Origin: Acanthacorydalis orientalis
Lineage: Eukaryota > Arthropoda > Insecta > Megaloptera > Corydalidae
Direction of reading: 5' to 3'
Length of the DNA stretch: 64,000 nt
Assembly: GCA_034766995.1 (NCBI GenBank)
Contig: CM068320.1
Span: forward strand, 19,418,312 to 19,482,311
Below the pieces are notes generated by a model. The model was not told the DNA's origin, ran no database searches, and was given only the letters and a program-made list of their open reading frames with translations. This document shows positions 39,237-63,385 of the stretch, piece after piece (within the stretch, counting starts at the first letter, position 1; each line of letters starts with the position of its first letter). A program made the position numbers and the translations under genes.

Positions 39237-40702
39237 TATATACACACATATACAAATATAAATGTAATTTTGTTATATAAAAAATTAAAAAAAATTGTTG
39301 TATAAAATAAAAATAAATTGTTTTATTTACTCGAATTTTCTTTTCATTTTTTTTTTTTAATAACTTAAAAGTAAAACATGTCTGATAGATAATGTAATAG
39401 TTAATTCAATAATAGAGTATATATTATGTTAATTTATATTTTTATTATTTCTTATTTTTTGTAATTTGAAAACTAATCGACTAAATTTAATAGTAATTGG
39501 GGTAAAAGCATAATGTACAGTTGTACAGTTCTACAGTTGCCACTCACAGCATATCAGTATTTATCAATAAACTTCAAATGTATATAATTTAATGTTCTCT
39601 TCTTTGTATCATAATTATTTAAGTATTGTATTTTTTAAATTTGTAATTCATTATACTATAGTTGATAACTTAAAACGATGCTAATTTATATTCATTTTTC
39701 TGAAACTATATTTTTGTAATATTAGACATATAGCTATGTAATTTGGTTTGATTTTTAAAATTACGAAAATATAAATGATTTTACATTGTATTGTTTTATT
39801 GTTTTCTTTCAAAATTGTGAACTTGTGTATGTTTGGAAAATTTTGATAAATATATAAACATTTAAATTAATGAATAATGAGAATGTTGGCTCAAGTAATT
39901 GATTAATAACATTTTATAAGAATTTTTAGCACATTTTTTTATTTTGTGAAAGCATGGTTATTATTTAATCCCTTTTCATATTTTCTGAGTGCATTTTAAT
40001 TAAATTAATAATTTTAACCTTTGTTTGTGCGTTATTTAATACGAATTTATTCAAATATTTGGTTTAAAAATATTTCTTGTTTTAAGTCTTAAAAAATGTT
40101 TTTGTAGTGTTGACATATGCAACAGAACACGCATTAAAATATATAAATAACAAATATAAAAATATTCAAATGAATAAATGAAAGTAATTGTATTTAAAAT
40201 GGAATATAATTTTGTCTATCAATTTTAGATAACAAATTTTGTATGCATATGTATTTATATATATTTACACAGACAAAAATGAATTAATTGCATCATGAAT
40301 TTGTTATTTCTGTATATAATACTTATGCAATTATATAGTAGGTATATGACTTTATTATAAATATACAAAACGTGACAAAACAGTGTACTAATTCTTAATA
40401 ACATTATATAACAGTAATCATTTAACAGCAAAACTTGTTCCAAAATATAGTATAAAAAATAAAATTGCTTTCATTGTAGTGCTAAGTGTTGGAACTTGAG
40501 TAAAGTGAACGTAAGTCGATGTTTTTCCATGTTTCTTTTTGTTATATATTTTGGTACTATTAATTTTCGTACATCTAGAAATTTAAATCGATTTTTAATA
40601 ATTGTTATGAAAAATGGAAATGAAATTTTCGGTACAAAAATATAACCTTTTTTAAACACATTTTATGTTTAAAACTCCTTTAGCAAAAATATTGATTATT
40701 CC
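39236..40702. other. Convergent intergenic region, TSR1 and secreted-protein gene 3' ends
   Basis: No exon recognised. On the minus strand a poly(A) signal (AATAAA, complement at 40351-40356) could serve the secreted-protein gene. Confidence 0.45.
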
Positions 40703-52002
<11,300 letters not shown>

Positions 52003-53980
52003 CCTTATAACAACGACAACAACAACAATGTGACTAAATAACGACAAATAATATTATAATGGATTACGTATTTATTACATGCCCTTATATACTCCTCATG
52101 AATCGTGTCTTGAAAGATGAATATAAAAATCATCACGTTTAGTTCTTCAATTGATTTGTTTATAGCATAGGGTATTTGGTGGGGGTGATAAATGCACACA
52201 CTATAGGATTAAATGCTTTTTTTATTTATATTGCACACCAATTCTGTACTTCGCACAATAGATGAGCGATGTACTTGATAGGTGATGAGTAAATTAAATT
52301 ATAGTGGTCTTCACACATTTCTGTCCGATTAACTTGGATGTAGGTAATGTAGATGACATGTAAAAAAAATAAGACAGCAGGAAGATATTATTTATTCATA
52401 ATTTATTAACAAATATTTGTATTTTTGGGATTTTTTTATATTAAAAGTTTTGTTTGGTCTAATAAGAAGCTTAACTAGTATTATTTGTTTAAATTGTAAT
52501 CAATGGTTTATTATATATATATGTTAGAAAAAAGGGATGTTATTCACAGTTAAATTCACCTGTTAAAAATGAACAAATGTGTCAATTATCAATTAAATTT
52601 AATTATTTAAAATATCTGTTTAACAGATATTCGATAGTATACATTTTAATAAGATCATTATCTTAAGAATAGTAGAGAAACTTCACTGAAGCTTTAGAAA
52701 GAAAAAAATATTATACATTTTAACATTTTGTTTTGTTAGTTTTTATAAACTTTTCCAATAAAAATTTTACTACTTATATTTTATGTAGATTGCTGGAAAG
52801 AGCAAGCGAGAGTCGAACTCCCGTTGACATCGACCGTAGACGTCGAGCGTAGCGATTAGGGGACAGAGTCCTCTGGTCAATAATAAAAATAAATTTTCTG
52901 AACACATCGTTTAAATATTTCTTAGCTATGTTAGTGTTTGAATTTTCAATTATTTTCTTTTATTAATTTTACAGATTATAAATTTAATTCAAATTATTTA
53001 TATATTGGTCTATTTGTCTCCTTATAAGAATAATAATTAATACAATGTATAAAATAATTACATATTATTTTTTTTTTATTTGAGAAGAATAATATTTTTT
53101 TTATTTAACGTTAATAAAAAAATAGTTTTTTTTTTATTAATATTATTTGAAAATTTATATGGTTGATATAAAATTGGTATAGTTTTATTCAAGTAAAATG
53201 ATATTATTTTTTAGAGTCCATTCAAAGTGGATTGTTATTATTTTTTTAACAATTAGAACAATTAAAATATAAATTTTTTAGTAAAGAAAATAAATGAAAA
53301 TAATTACATACAAAATTGTATTTTATGACGAAATAATTTCGAACGAAAATAATATTTGTTTTTGAAAGTTTCAATCTAAATAATTATATCAATATTACAT
53401 TAGAAATAATGTAATATTTATACTAGATTATTTTTTAAATTGAAGCAGAGTTAAAGTTACTTATACGAATATAGAAATCTAACATGATTTAAAAGTAAGT
53501 TTTTTCTAGCAACGGTTTATATTCGAATATGTTTATTAATCTGATTAAAAGTAAAATAAATACATACTCACAAACTGAACTTTCTACAATTTTGTTCTTT
53601 CGATACAATGGGCTGTTCTGTATTCTAATTTGCTGTTTTTTTTTTTATAAAATGGATATTATTAAAAATAAAATCAAAATATGAAAACGATTATTTATAT
53701 ATATATAGAAATGATTTTATCAAAACATGTTTCGTTTTCTGATACTTTTATAAACATATTCACATTGAGATCGTTACTTGCAAATATTTTGTTTCAATCA
53801 GCAGCAGTTAGAATGTACTGATTTTATTTTCTAGTACTGTTATATTGTATTTACATAATATTGAAATAAGATATTTGTTATTTTTCAATTCATGGTATAG
53901 AGCCGATACTGTTAACATTAATCTAAACCTTAAATTTGACAGTGCTCTAAATAGTAACCTAAATAAAAAATTTGCATAAA
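52003..53980. other. 5' flank of the secreted-protein gene
   Basis: Contains the third copy of the interspersed repeat. A possible untranslated first exon lies at about 53573-53640 on the minus strand (donor GTGAGT at 53567-53572, preceded by AAGTTCAGTTT), with a possible acceptor TTATTTAG just upstream of the ATG exon. Otherwise nothing was recognised. Confidence 0.35.
52738..52885 (-). repeat. Interspersed repeat family R, copy 3 (truncated)
   Basis: Reverse complement begins CCAGAGGACTCTGTCCCCTA, contains GCTACGCTC, and ends in the shared TTTTTATTGGAAAAGTTTAT block, where it breaks off. It lacks the downstream 300 bases present in copies 1 and 2. It contains GGGAGTTCGACTCTC, which fits a Pol III B-box core (GTTCGANTC). 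No A-box was identified, so a tRNA-derived SINE origin is only a suggestion. Confidence 0.65.
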
Positions 53981-54013
53981 TTCCAACTTAATAAGATATA
54001 TCTATCACGAAAT

Positions 54014-54078
54014 ATTTATATATATATATATATATATATATTCATATATATAAAATATGTATATATATATATATATAG

Positions 54079-54164
<86 letters not shown>
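54014..54164. repeat. Very long interrupted (AT)n microsatellite
   Basis: About 150 bases of AT repeat with short interruptions. Confidence 0.95.
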
Positions 54165-54168
<4 letters not shown>

Positions 54169-54323
54169 TTTACATATATTTATTGTATATGCATGTGTTG
54201 TAAAAAGTTCACTGTTATATCTATACCAGTGATTTGAAATACATACCTACAATTATTTTTTATTTAAAATATTATAGAATCTAGTTAAGATAATCTTTTT
54301 ATTGTATTTGTAATTCGTTTTGT

Positions 54324-54521
54324 ACCTGTGTACCTGAGTTTGAATTGGTTCTTTTTTCCTCTATAGATCACTGTTTTATCTTTTCCGAGTTCATCCATTC
54401 AAATATATCAGGTGAAAATTCGTAACGGAATAATGGTATTACAAAACCGGTATTGAGAAAAAAAGATAAAACAGTGGCTTAAAGGAGAAAGAACAAACAA
54501 TTCAAATCCAGAGGCACAGGT
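54324..54521. mobile_element. Palindromic MITE
   Basis: Imperfect inverted arms of about 63 bases, 54324-54386 and 54459-54521, meet in a loop of about 70 bases. Both arms start ACCTGTG, contain TTTGAATTG and end CACTGTTTTATCTTTT, in opposite orientation. No coding content. Confidence 0.65.
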
Positions 54522-54593
54522 ATAAAATTAATTACATATACAATGATTACAGCCGAAATGGCAAAATTAATTACTAATATCCATTTAAAGATG

Positions 54594-54651
54594 TCGATAG
54601 TGAGAAAAAAAGATAAAAAAATGACCTAAGGGAAAACCAAACAATTAAATC
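54594..54651. repeat. Extra, diverged arm of the palindromic MITE
   Basis: Repeats the right half of the neighbouring palindrome in the same orientation: GAGAAAAAAAGATAAAA, then a diverged GACCTAAGG, then CAAACAATT. It suggests a partial local duplication or a second half-copy. Confidence 0.55.
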
Positions 54652-54892
54652 TTTTTGCATTTTGAATAGAATTTTTTATGAAAATTATATTTTTTAAGAG
54701 GTTGATTTTAAATTGAAATAAATTGATAAGATATGTGATTGGTTATTTCATGACAACAATTACAAAAAGTTTTCATTTTTGACAATATAACATATGCAAT
54801 GATGAAATTAATCAAATATTATAAGTGTAGCAAAAAAAATATTGTTTACTATGTTTTAATACTTTTAAAATATTTTTTCTTTCTCGATTCTC

Positions 54893-55685
54893 CCTATCTG
54901 CCTCCCAGCATGGGAGCAATCTCGACCCATTTCTTCCATCGATCTCTGCTATTAGTCAGTTTCTTTATCTCATGCATGGTGCTTCCTCGCTGTCTTCCAA
55001 GCTGCTCTATGTATCCCTCGTACATAATTCTTGGTCTTTTTCTTCTTCCTTGGGGCATTGCTTTTAAACATTTCCTCACTTTACTTTCCTCATTTGATTA
55101 GCATGGATGTCCATACTACTTCAACTGTCTCTCCTCCAGAATATATTTTATGATCCATACCTCCAATCTTTCCCTAATCCACTCATTTCTTATGCGGTCT
55201 CTATCTGGTTTCCCTGCTACTTCATTTCCACTGTCGTGATACGTCTTGTGTGCTTATCAAGTATTGTCCAGCTCTCTGCTCCATATAAGATTGTTGGTAG
55301 GAACACTGACTTATACAACTTGGTCTTCTTCTTTACCTCTTTCTTTCCTATCACTGTTTGATTAAGTTAGTAGTAAATTTTGTTGATCCTGTGAACTTGC
55401 TCAGTACTTCGTGATCGATCATCCCATCTCTGCTCAATTTTGTCTCTTAGATAGTCGTATCCCACAATTTCCTATAGTGTTTGATTAGTGCATGTTATAT
55501 GCAGGTCTCGATCATCATCACTTCCTATTCTCATTAACTTTGCTCTTATTTGTATTAATTTCCATTCCTTTTCTTTTAAGCTTCTCGTTGCACTCCATGA
55601 CCATTCTCTGCAACGCCTCTTCCGATTCCGTTATAAGAATTAAATCATCAGTATAGATAAGGGTCTGTGCCAGCACTAGTTCTTT
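54893..55685 (-). mobile_element. Non-LTR retrotransposon fragment (reverse transcriptase, C-terminal part)
   Basis: On the minus strand, starting near 55685, frames give LIYTDDLILITESEEALQRM (a YxDD catalytic motif), then MEINTNKSKV, LRDKIEQRWDDR, LYKSVFLPTILYGAESWTIL and finally RRKRPRIMYEGYIEQLGRQ with DRWKKWVEIAPML. This is the order found in LINE-type reverse transcriptases of the RTE/CR1 kind. Several stops and frameshifts make it dead, and the 5' part (endonuclease, early RT motifs) is missing. Confidence 0.85.
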
Positions 55686-55738
55686 TAAAGGATATCGAAA
55701 ATTAGTTAGAAGAGTAATTTGAAATTTCTAAATCAATA

Positions 55739-55771
55739 TATATATATATATATATATATATTTACTACATT

Positions 55772-55824
<53 letters not shown>
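55739..55824. repeat. (AT)n microsatellites
   Basis: Two AT runs separated by TTTACTACATTGACA. Confidence 0.95.
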
Positions 55825-55828
<4 letters not shown>

Positions 55829-56211
55829 ATGTAATAATGAAAAAAAATTGTTAGAAAAAATTCAAACTGTTTTTACTTTCCTATGCCGATGAATGTATCT
55901 CAGGTTTCCTATTTTTGTTTAATGTGGTCATAACATTTTTTATAAAATATTGTAATATTATCTGTTGTTTATTAATAAAATATATTTTATTGTACAAAAA
56001 CATCAAAATTATAAATTAAATCTGATGTAACTGAAGGATAACATTGTATTTTTTTAAACAGCACGATATGCTGAAGAAAAATCTGTAATGATTTGTATAC
56101 GTTTCGAAATGTTCATAAAATTTGTTATTAAATAAATATTTTAACTGTTTTTATTATATTCTATAGAAGGTACTTCAGAATGAATATGATATTCTCTTAG
56201 ATAATATATAG

Positions 56212-56309
<98 letters not shown>

Positions 56310-56845
56310 TATATGGCTGTGTGTAAATGAAAGAAAAATTAATGGGAAAAATATTTTTATTTCTCAATTTATCGTGTACAAAGCTCAACCTATTTTGTAT
56401 AACATCATTTAAGGCTATTATACTATTAAAGAACTATTATTTATCATAGTTAGAAGGAATCTTAGTAAATTCGAAGTTTATTGTCAAATCGTTACAGATT
56501 AATAAGAAAGAATTAGTCACTAAGGACTAAATCTAGAAAATACTAAATGTGGTTGAATTGTCTGAACTTGCACTCATGCATTGCAGCCAGAATAACACTA
56601 CAGGATTATAGACCCCATCTTTTTGAATTATAACGTAATTTTTTCATCAGTTATGTGTAATAGATGCCTATGACTGTAGTTTTTCAAGCAAGTGTTAGAT
56701 AAAAATATTTTTTTCCTCATTCCAGGAAACGATGGTCATTATTGCGTTGTCACTCGATTAAGTATTGAATTTGGTGGATGCTTCACTTTTGGAATGTTCT
56801 CACTCTATGTTATGTTGTTTTATTTTGGAGTCGTAGTGATGGATC
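55825..56845. other. Non-coding, nothing recognised besides an AT block
   Basis: Holds the AT block at 56215-56309. No exon or element was recognised. Confidence 0.5.
56215..56309. repeat. Interrupted (AT)n microsatellite
   Basis: AT repeat with GTGTG and single G interruptions. Confidence 0.95.
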
Positions 56846-56925
56846 TAGATCTCATTACTTAGGAGCTAATGACCTTACCTGTCGACGCGCACTGAAACCA
56901 CAAATCACAACAACATAGATCTCAT
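56846..56925 (+). mobile_element. Severely 5'-truncated retroposon tail, copy A
   Basis: A 60-base insert (56856-56915) containing GCTAATGACCTTACCTGTCG and ending in ACAACAACA lies between two perfect copies of TAGATCTCAT (56846-56855, 56916-56925). The duplicated flank and A-rich tail mark it as a retroposon end. It aligns without gaps to copy B at 30225-30281 over about 41 bases. Confidence 0.65.
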
Positions 56926-57983
56926 AAGTGGATACGATTTGCTTAAGAGTTATATTTTAATCATTCATACATGTGTCAAGGAACTATTCTCTCCATTCTT
57001 GGCAATCAATGATGACTGACTTTATTCATGTTTTATTTTTACAGTATTATTAAAATACTATTGGCGTGGTTTTTATAATATTTATTTTTCAATATTTTTC
57101 TTACTTGTAACTTTCTTCAATTAGTTTTCCGTTTAATCATTCTTTTCCATTTAGTCATTAATAGGTAAGTTTGGCTTTCTGCTATGGTTATAATTTTCAA
57201 GTGACTCTTGTTTTTTGAAGAATTTCTCCCATTCATAAACAATTAAAAATAATGGAGTAGATGAGGTGTAAAAATTTACCAAGTGTTGGCGATTTAGACT
57301 TTCTCTAATGGCTTCTTTTATTAGAAACTTGATTGTAGCTTTTAGTTAAGTTTATTAATTTAATAAAAACACATTACACGTGAATAAACAAAACGACGAG
57401 CTTTAAGTAACCAATTAAATTAGTTGCCGATCAGTGCTTTTTTATCTGATTGCTATAATTTTTCACTCCAATGTACAAATTATGCTTAGAATTAAACATT
57501 TCAACTTCTACTCTATGAAATTTCTTTCTGACCTAGAAAAGATCACTTATGATTTTCATTTAACTACTACAGTTTAATTTGTTTGTTTTCAGGTAGAAAA
57601 TAGTATTTTTCTTGTCAGTACTTAAGATGAATGTTATTTTTTGTGGCCTTTTTCGTGTATTCGGATTTATTAGTATTATTAATGTATAATAATATTTCAA
57701 TCATAACAGATTTTTGTTTGTTTTACAAATACACTTTTAAATTCATATCGACATGATTAGAAAATAATTTTTGTTTGCCTATAAATTTTTTTTCAGAATA
57801 TTAAAGAATACTTAATATTGAATTTTACCGTAAAAAGTTTTGTAAATTTTGAAACTAATTTCAAACGATTTATAATTTGTATTAAATGTTTCTTTACTAA
57901 TTTTTTAAATATTCTAATAATAATATGCAATTTGAAATACTCTAACCATTTAAATAATTTTCTTTTCGGATTACCACCATTTG

Positions 57984-57989
<6 letters not shown>

Positions 57990-58060
<71 letters not shown>
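57990..58060. repeat. (AT)n microsatellite
   Basis: About 70 bases of pure AT repeat. Confidence 0.95.
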
Positions 58061-58061
<1 letters not shown>

Positions 58062-58263
58062 CGACTGGTTTTGGTACTTGTGCTACCTTTAACTAACTGA
58101 TAATCTATTAATAAACTATTTAAAAGCGAAGACGACAATTGAAAGAAAATACTAAAACAATGAATACATAAATTTTAACAAAAATAAGCAAATCTAAATA
58201 AACATTTAAATAAAAGAAAGCAGTGAGATATTTTTCCAAGTTTATTTTTTTTTTCAATCTTGC

Positions 58264-58316
<53 letters not shown>
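58264..58316. repeat. (AT)n microsatellite
   Basis: About 53 bases of pure AT repeat. Confidence 0.95.
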
Positions 58317-58319
<3 letters not shown>

Positions 58320-58689
58320 ATGTGCAGGTTACATTACAGAACTGTCGATCTTTCATAAGCTAGTCACGATCAAGGGGTCGATATTATATTTAATCATATA
58401 ATATTTTGAAGGTAACAAGTGAAATTACGTATGAATCAATCACCGTCCTTTGTATTCACTCCATGTTACTTAACATATTCGATCAGTATTCGCTTATAAT
58501 ACGCATAGTGTTTAATCTCGGTCACATTTCTTGTGAGTGGATGTGCGTAAATTAATTACTTTTTTTGTAAGAGTTTCTAAAAATAGTTATGTTCTACAGC
58601 ATTTTGTCATGCTGTTTGAATAGATAGTTATACCTAATCTATTTTGAAAATAAAATTTTATATATTTTTAAAGATATTAATTTAATTTT

Positions 58690-58742
<53 letters not shown>

Positions 58743-61274
58743 AAATTATAGTTAAGGTATATTTATATTATAGTTACATGTTTGTGAATAGAACATTTAA
58801 AAGTTAATTTTTGAAATAATTTTTGAAATAAAATTATATTTCAATCAAAATTCGATGATTATATTTTTTTAAATCGTACACTGCTGCCAAATTTAATTCA
58901 AAGTAAAGGTACACTTTTTTCTATCACTGCATTTTGTAGAGGATGGCACGTTCATAAACTAAAAGTAAGGAAGAATAAGAAAGTGTTAACATTCTTGATC
59001 AGAAAATTTCTTTTGATTTAGGGTGTGATTCATATATGAAAATAATATTGGTTATTTGTATTGTAATGAAGTATAACGAATGGTGTAGAGTAAATAAATT
59101 TCTGTGGAAGAATCAGCTCAATGTTGTAAATAACATTTCCATGATTTCGTCGAGAATTTCTTTATACGCATTATGTATTTATAAATATTCCCTTCAAGCC
59201 TATTTCGAGAAAACTGAAGAACCATTTGATACAAAAAAAACATTCCATATATATAATTATTTTTTTCACACCTGTTTTTAAAATGTAATACTCATATATA
59301 ATACAGTTTTCTAAATTTTTAAAAAAATATTAATAACTTTCTACTTCAATAACGTAAAAAAAGTTTCTTCATACATAATTAACAATAATATAAATTTCTG
59401 AAGTCTTTACACGTTTTAACGTCTGACCAGAATTTATAAGTAGTTCTGAGATAACGGTTTTATATACACATATCAAAATATAAAAATACTTGCACAATCA
59501 GTATATAATATTTGTAATTTGAAACAATTTGAAATAGATTACTTTTGGAAAATGACTAAAAATGCAGTGTTTTCCATAAACAATGACTCTAAATAATTCT
59601 TGAACTTGACACTTATTTTAAAATACAATGATCTTAAACAATGGACTGTTTATTATGCCACACCCGTAATAGATGCAAGTACGTTTACATAAATATGCAA
59701 TTTGTTCATAACACGTTTGTTCATTTAAATACAAAAGATCTTTTTATAAATATTTTATAAAATATTTGTTTGGTATTTTTGAATAACATATACACATGTA
59801 TACCCATATGTTAATATATATATATATATAAATGTTTCTTATGATTTAATTATTAATAAATTATATTCAATCAGTATTAATCATGAAATAATTAAATAGA
59901 CTCAAGCATACTTTCACGATAGAACTCAAAAGGTAAAAATATAAAATACGCTGTTAGATAAAATTTTAATTATTTAAAGAGCACCCCAGAGTATTGTAAT
60001 TGGCCTTTTTCTTTTTTCTGTTATTTATCGATCTTTTTGATTAAATTAATTTAGAAATTCGTCTTTTTCTAATGACTATTATTTATACAAGAGATTGTAC
60101 CTTAAATTATATATCCGTTGCAGGGATACTAAAAATATTTTTGATTAAACGGACTGCAATGGCATAGAATTAAACTCATCGGAAAGTATATTTATAAAAA
60201 ATTGCTAACGACTAGACGAAGTTTTACTTAAAAAAATAGTTAACAGTGAATCGTGCAAATATTTGGATATAATGTTACAGTCTATTACGAGATAGTAATT
60301 TTACTAATATTAGAAATAAAGATCATTAAAATTTAATTTTTTTAATGCAAAAAATGATAAAATGAGACCAAACACTTATTTGACAATAGTAAAATCTGTG
60401 TTTGTATTCGGTGAAATGATTGGAATTCAATTCTATTCGAAAAAAGCTTGTAATAAAACGAAAAAAAACAACACGTCCGTTTTGAAGAGAAATTTCAGAT
60501 TTTAAAGCTCAAATAAAATGATTGAGGAATATGATTGGAAAATTTTAAAAGATATACAAAAATATGCAATTATGGCTTCTATATTTAGATTATATGTAAA
60601 TTTTGCAGTTTTTCCTCCTTTTAATGGAAATAATGATGATACATTTAAAATTTAATAGATACTTATAGAAATAGAAGTGTAAATATTAACATTTTCATAG
60701 AAACTTTTATGGCTGACATGAATTGTACACTTGCATGTTTGATTATTTATCTACATCAGTAAAATATTTTAAACATATATTAAAGGGAAGAATTGACAAT
60801 ATCTAACTGCTATCCCCTGAATAAGTAGCCCGTTGTCGACTAGAATCTCGCCGTCGTGTATAGTCACTAGTTTCAAGATAACGCCGGTAAACTCTTTAAA
60901 CTGTAAAACGGCTCACAGAAAACGTTCTTAATACTTAACGTTGAAGGACGCCATCACAAGTTTTAAAAATATTATAAAACCATTCAAAAATTGTTGTCAA
61001 CCCGTAATCAAAAGTAGATGAGGAAATACCCCATATTAAAAAAACTTGAAACTTTCACTTTGATCATATTTTAATTCCTTTTATTTATTAACCACAATGA
61101 TATGCTTTTATCGATAATTTTAAAAGTTTATTTTAATTTTTTTCTGAAAAATTCAAGATCGAAACGTAAAATTCTTAATTTTTTATTAACTTAGGTACTT
61201 TTACATAGAATAGTCTCATTATTATTTGATAGTTACATTTAAATGAGATTTTTAAAATAACCAGTTTTTTTGCA

Positions 61275-61275
<1 letters not shown>

Positions 61276-61306
<31 letters not shown>

Positions 61307-61329
61307 CACAGACTGTCGTGCGAAAAAAC

Positions 61330-61366
<37 letters not shown>

Positions 61367-61402
61367 GACTGTCGTACAAAAAAACATTTATATATATATA
61401 TA
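61276..61402. repeat. Compound (CT)n/(AT)n with a duplicated unique segment
   Basis: A CT run and AT runs alternate with two copies of ACAGACTGTCGT plus following A-rich sequence (starting about 61308 and 61365), a tandem duplication with a period of about 57 bases. Confidence 0.8.
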
Positions 61403-62711
61403 TTAGATCAGTGAAAAAGTTCGTATACAATTCATTTATAATAGGTTCGTATACGATCATATTCAATAGGTGGTGTTAAGAGTGCCGCATGGCAATGACG
61501 ACAATAACATGAAATGTATTCATGTTATATATCGTTTGAAAGGTAACAGTCACATATGTCATTTGAGCATCAGACGGATTTGTGTCGATTCGATTTGTGT
61601 CTAAGAAAAATTTTTGAAAGTGGACACTGAAAAGATATACTTTTGTCCCGTTATGTTGTACGAGTTTCGAAAAAGAAGAACCGTTGGCGCGGCAACAGAA
61701 AATATTCTGAAGGTTTATTTGGATCATGCACCATCATTCACTTCCAATTGTCTAGAAATGGTTTGTTAAATTTCGACTTGGTGATTTTAAATTCAACCCT
61801 GGTCTGGACGTCCTACTGATATCGACCATGACATTGTGTGCGATTTAGTAGACAAATACTCACGAATTTCAACGAAAGATGTGGCCGAGACACTTAATGT
61901 TGACATAGCGACTGTATTTTAGCATTTAAAGAAGCTGGGGTTCGCGTTGGAGTTCGATACGTGGGTGCCTCACTCGTTGTTTGAAAAAAAAGACAAGTTT
62001 GATCGCATCTCTTGTGCAATTTCTTTTCTTGGACGTCTCAACAGAAAGTCTAGTTTTGACTGGCGATGAGAAATGGATCCTATATAATAACATCTGATGC
62101 AGACAAACGTAAAAACAAGCGAATGACGTGGCAGAACCAGTCGCCAAAGCTTGGCTTGCATCCGATGAAGGTGTTGCTGCGTATTTGCTGGGATTGCGCA
62201 AGTGTTGTTTATTTTGAGCTGTTCCCACGAGGTGAAACGATTACTAAGGACAAGTACTATCAACAACTAACCAAATTGAACGCCACAATGAAAGAAAAGC
62301 GTCCGATTTTGGCTAATCGCAAAGGGGTCATCTTTCACCACGACAATGTAAAACCCCATACAGCAAAACTGATTCTGTAAAAACTGAAGCAATTGAAATG
62401 GGAACTCATATCACATCCACCGTATTTTTCGGACATTGCACCTTTGGATTATAATTTGTTCCGGTCGCTGCAAAACAGTTTAAACGGTAGAAAAAAAAAT
62501 TACACCAAAGGTCAAAAACCACCTCACCGCCTGTTTTTCTGGAAGACTGCGGATCTTTTACGAACGACGAATTTAGCAGCTGTCTGATCGTTGTAAAATG
62601 ATTACCGAAAACGATGGTGAATGCACAATTAATTAATAAAAGCATTTTCTGCAAAAAATAATCGCCTGAGTTTCAATTTCAAATCGTATACGAACTTTTG
62701 CACTGATCCAT
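61403..62711 (+). mobile_element. Full-length mariner element, 1309 bp, inactive
   Basis: Terminal inverted repeats share GATCAGTG followed by AAAAGTTCGTATAC, starting at 61403 and, inverted, ending at 62711. TA flanks both ends (61401-61402, 62712-62713). The length is typical of mariner. The first about 45 bases contain a second, internal TTCGTATAC copy near 61446. It carries a disrupted transposase gene. Confidence 0.88.
61653..62636 (+). pseudogene. Mariner transposase pseudogene, DD34D
   Basis: Starts MLYEFRKRRTVGAATENILK. Later pieces include GRPTDIDHDIVCDLVDKYSR, LTGDEKWILYNN, MTWQNQSPKLGLHPMKVLLR, GVIFHHDNVKPHTA and DIAPLDYNLFRSLQN. The three catalytic Asp residues (GDEKW, HHDN, PLDY) are all present, and 34 residues separate the last two, the mariner signature. 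Several internal stops and frameshifts (for example at about 61767, 61920 and 62378) break the frame, so it is dead. The last segment resumes in another frame and stops at 62636. Confidence 0.87.
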
Positions 62712-62713
62712 TA

Positions 62714-62720
62714 TATACAT

Positions 62721-62776
<56 letters not shown>

Positions 62777-63140
62777 TATGTAAGCATGTATGTATATAAT
62801 AACTTCGATATACTAAATTACAATAGAAATGTTATTGAAATGTCAAAAATGTACGAATTTATAACATTTTTCTATTGTTGGAATGAACAGTATTGTGTTT
62901 TAATAATAAAATATCGTTCATTAACATTGACCCAGAATCTGCATATGTGTTTTATAGTATTTTAGCACAATAGCATTTGTATTCAAAATTAATCAAATAT
63001 ATGCATGTCATGAACATGTTGCATACATAAATTCGATGAAGACCACGAACACTGAACCACGTCTATTTCGACAATTTTTTTTAAGACATTTAAAGAACAT
63101 GATTTATTTGATATCAACATGGCCAATATTATTTTTTTTA

Positions 63141-63196
<56 letters not shown>

Positions 63197-63342
63197 TTGA
63201 AATACATATTTTACAAATGCTTTTTATGAATATGGTTGAACTGAACTTGTTTTAAAATTAATTAACATATTATTGAATATAAAATTAGTAACGTAAATGG
63301 TTTGTTAAATATACATATACATACACACATAACATATATACA

Positions 63343-63385
<43 letters not shown>

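Larger units (their letters stand above)
56926..61290. other. Gene-poor region
   Basis: AT-rich, with AT blocks at 57990-58060, 58264-58316 and 58695-58738. A compositionally different patch lies at about 60800-60960. No exon with family resemblance was found; the 81-residue frame at 59036-59281 has no supporting feature. Confidence 0.5.

Noticed and set aside
52738..52885. tRNA gene on the minus strand
   Set aside because: A B-box-like GTTCGACTC is present, but no A-box or cloverleaf could be drawn; the segment matches an interspersed repeat instead.
54799..55361. Plus-strand frames of 84-100 residues
   Set aside because: They are antisense to the reverse-transcriptase fragment, whose conserved motifs read on minus.
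59036..59281. 81-residue frame on +
   Set aside because: No family resemblance, no splice context, and AT-rich codon content as expected by chance.
61276..61402. CRISPR-like array from the repeated ACAGACTGTCGT units
   Set aside because: Only two units separated by an AT run, in eukaryotic DNA; it is a local duplication.
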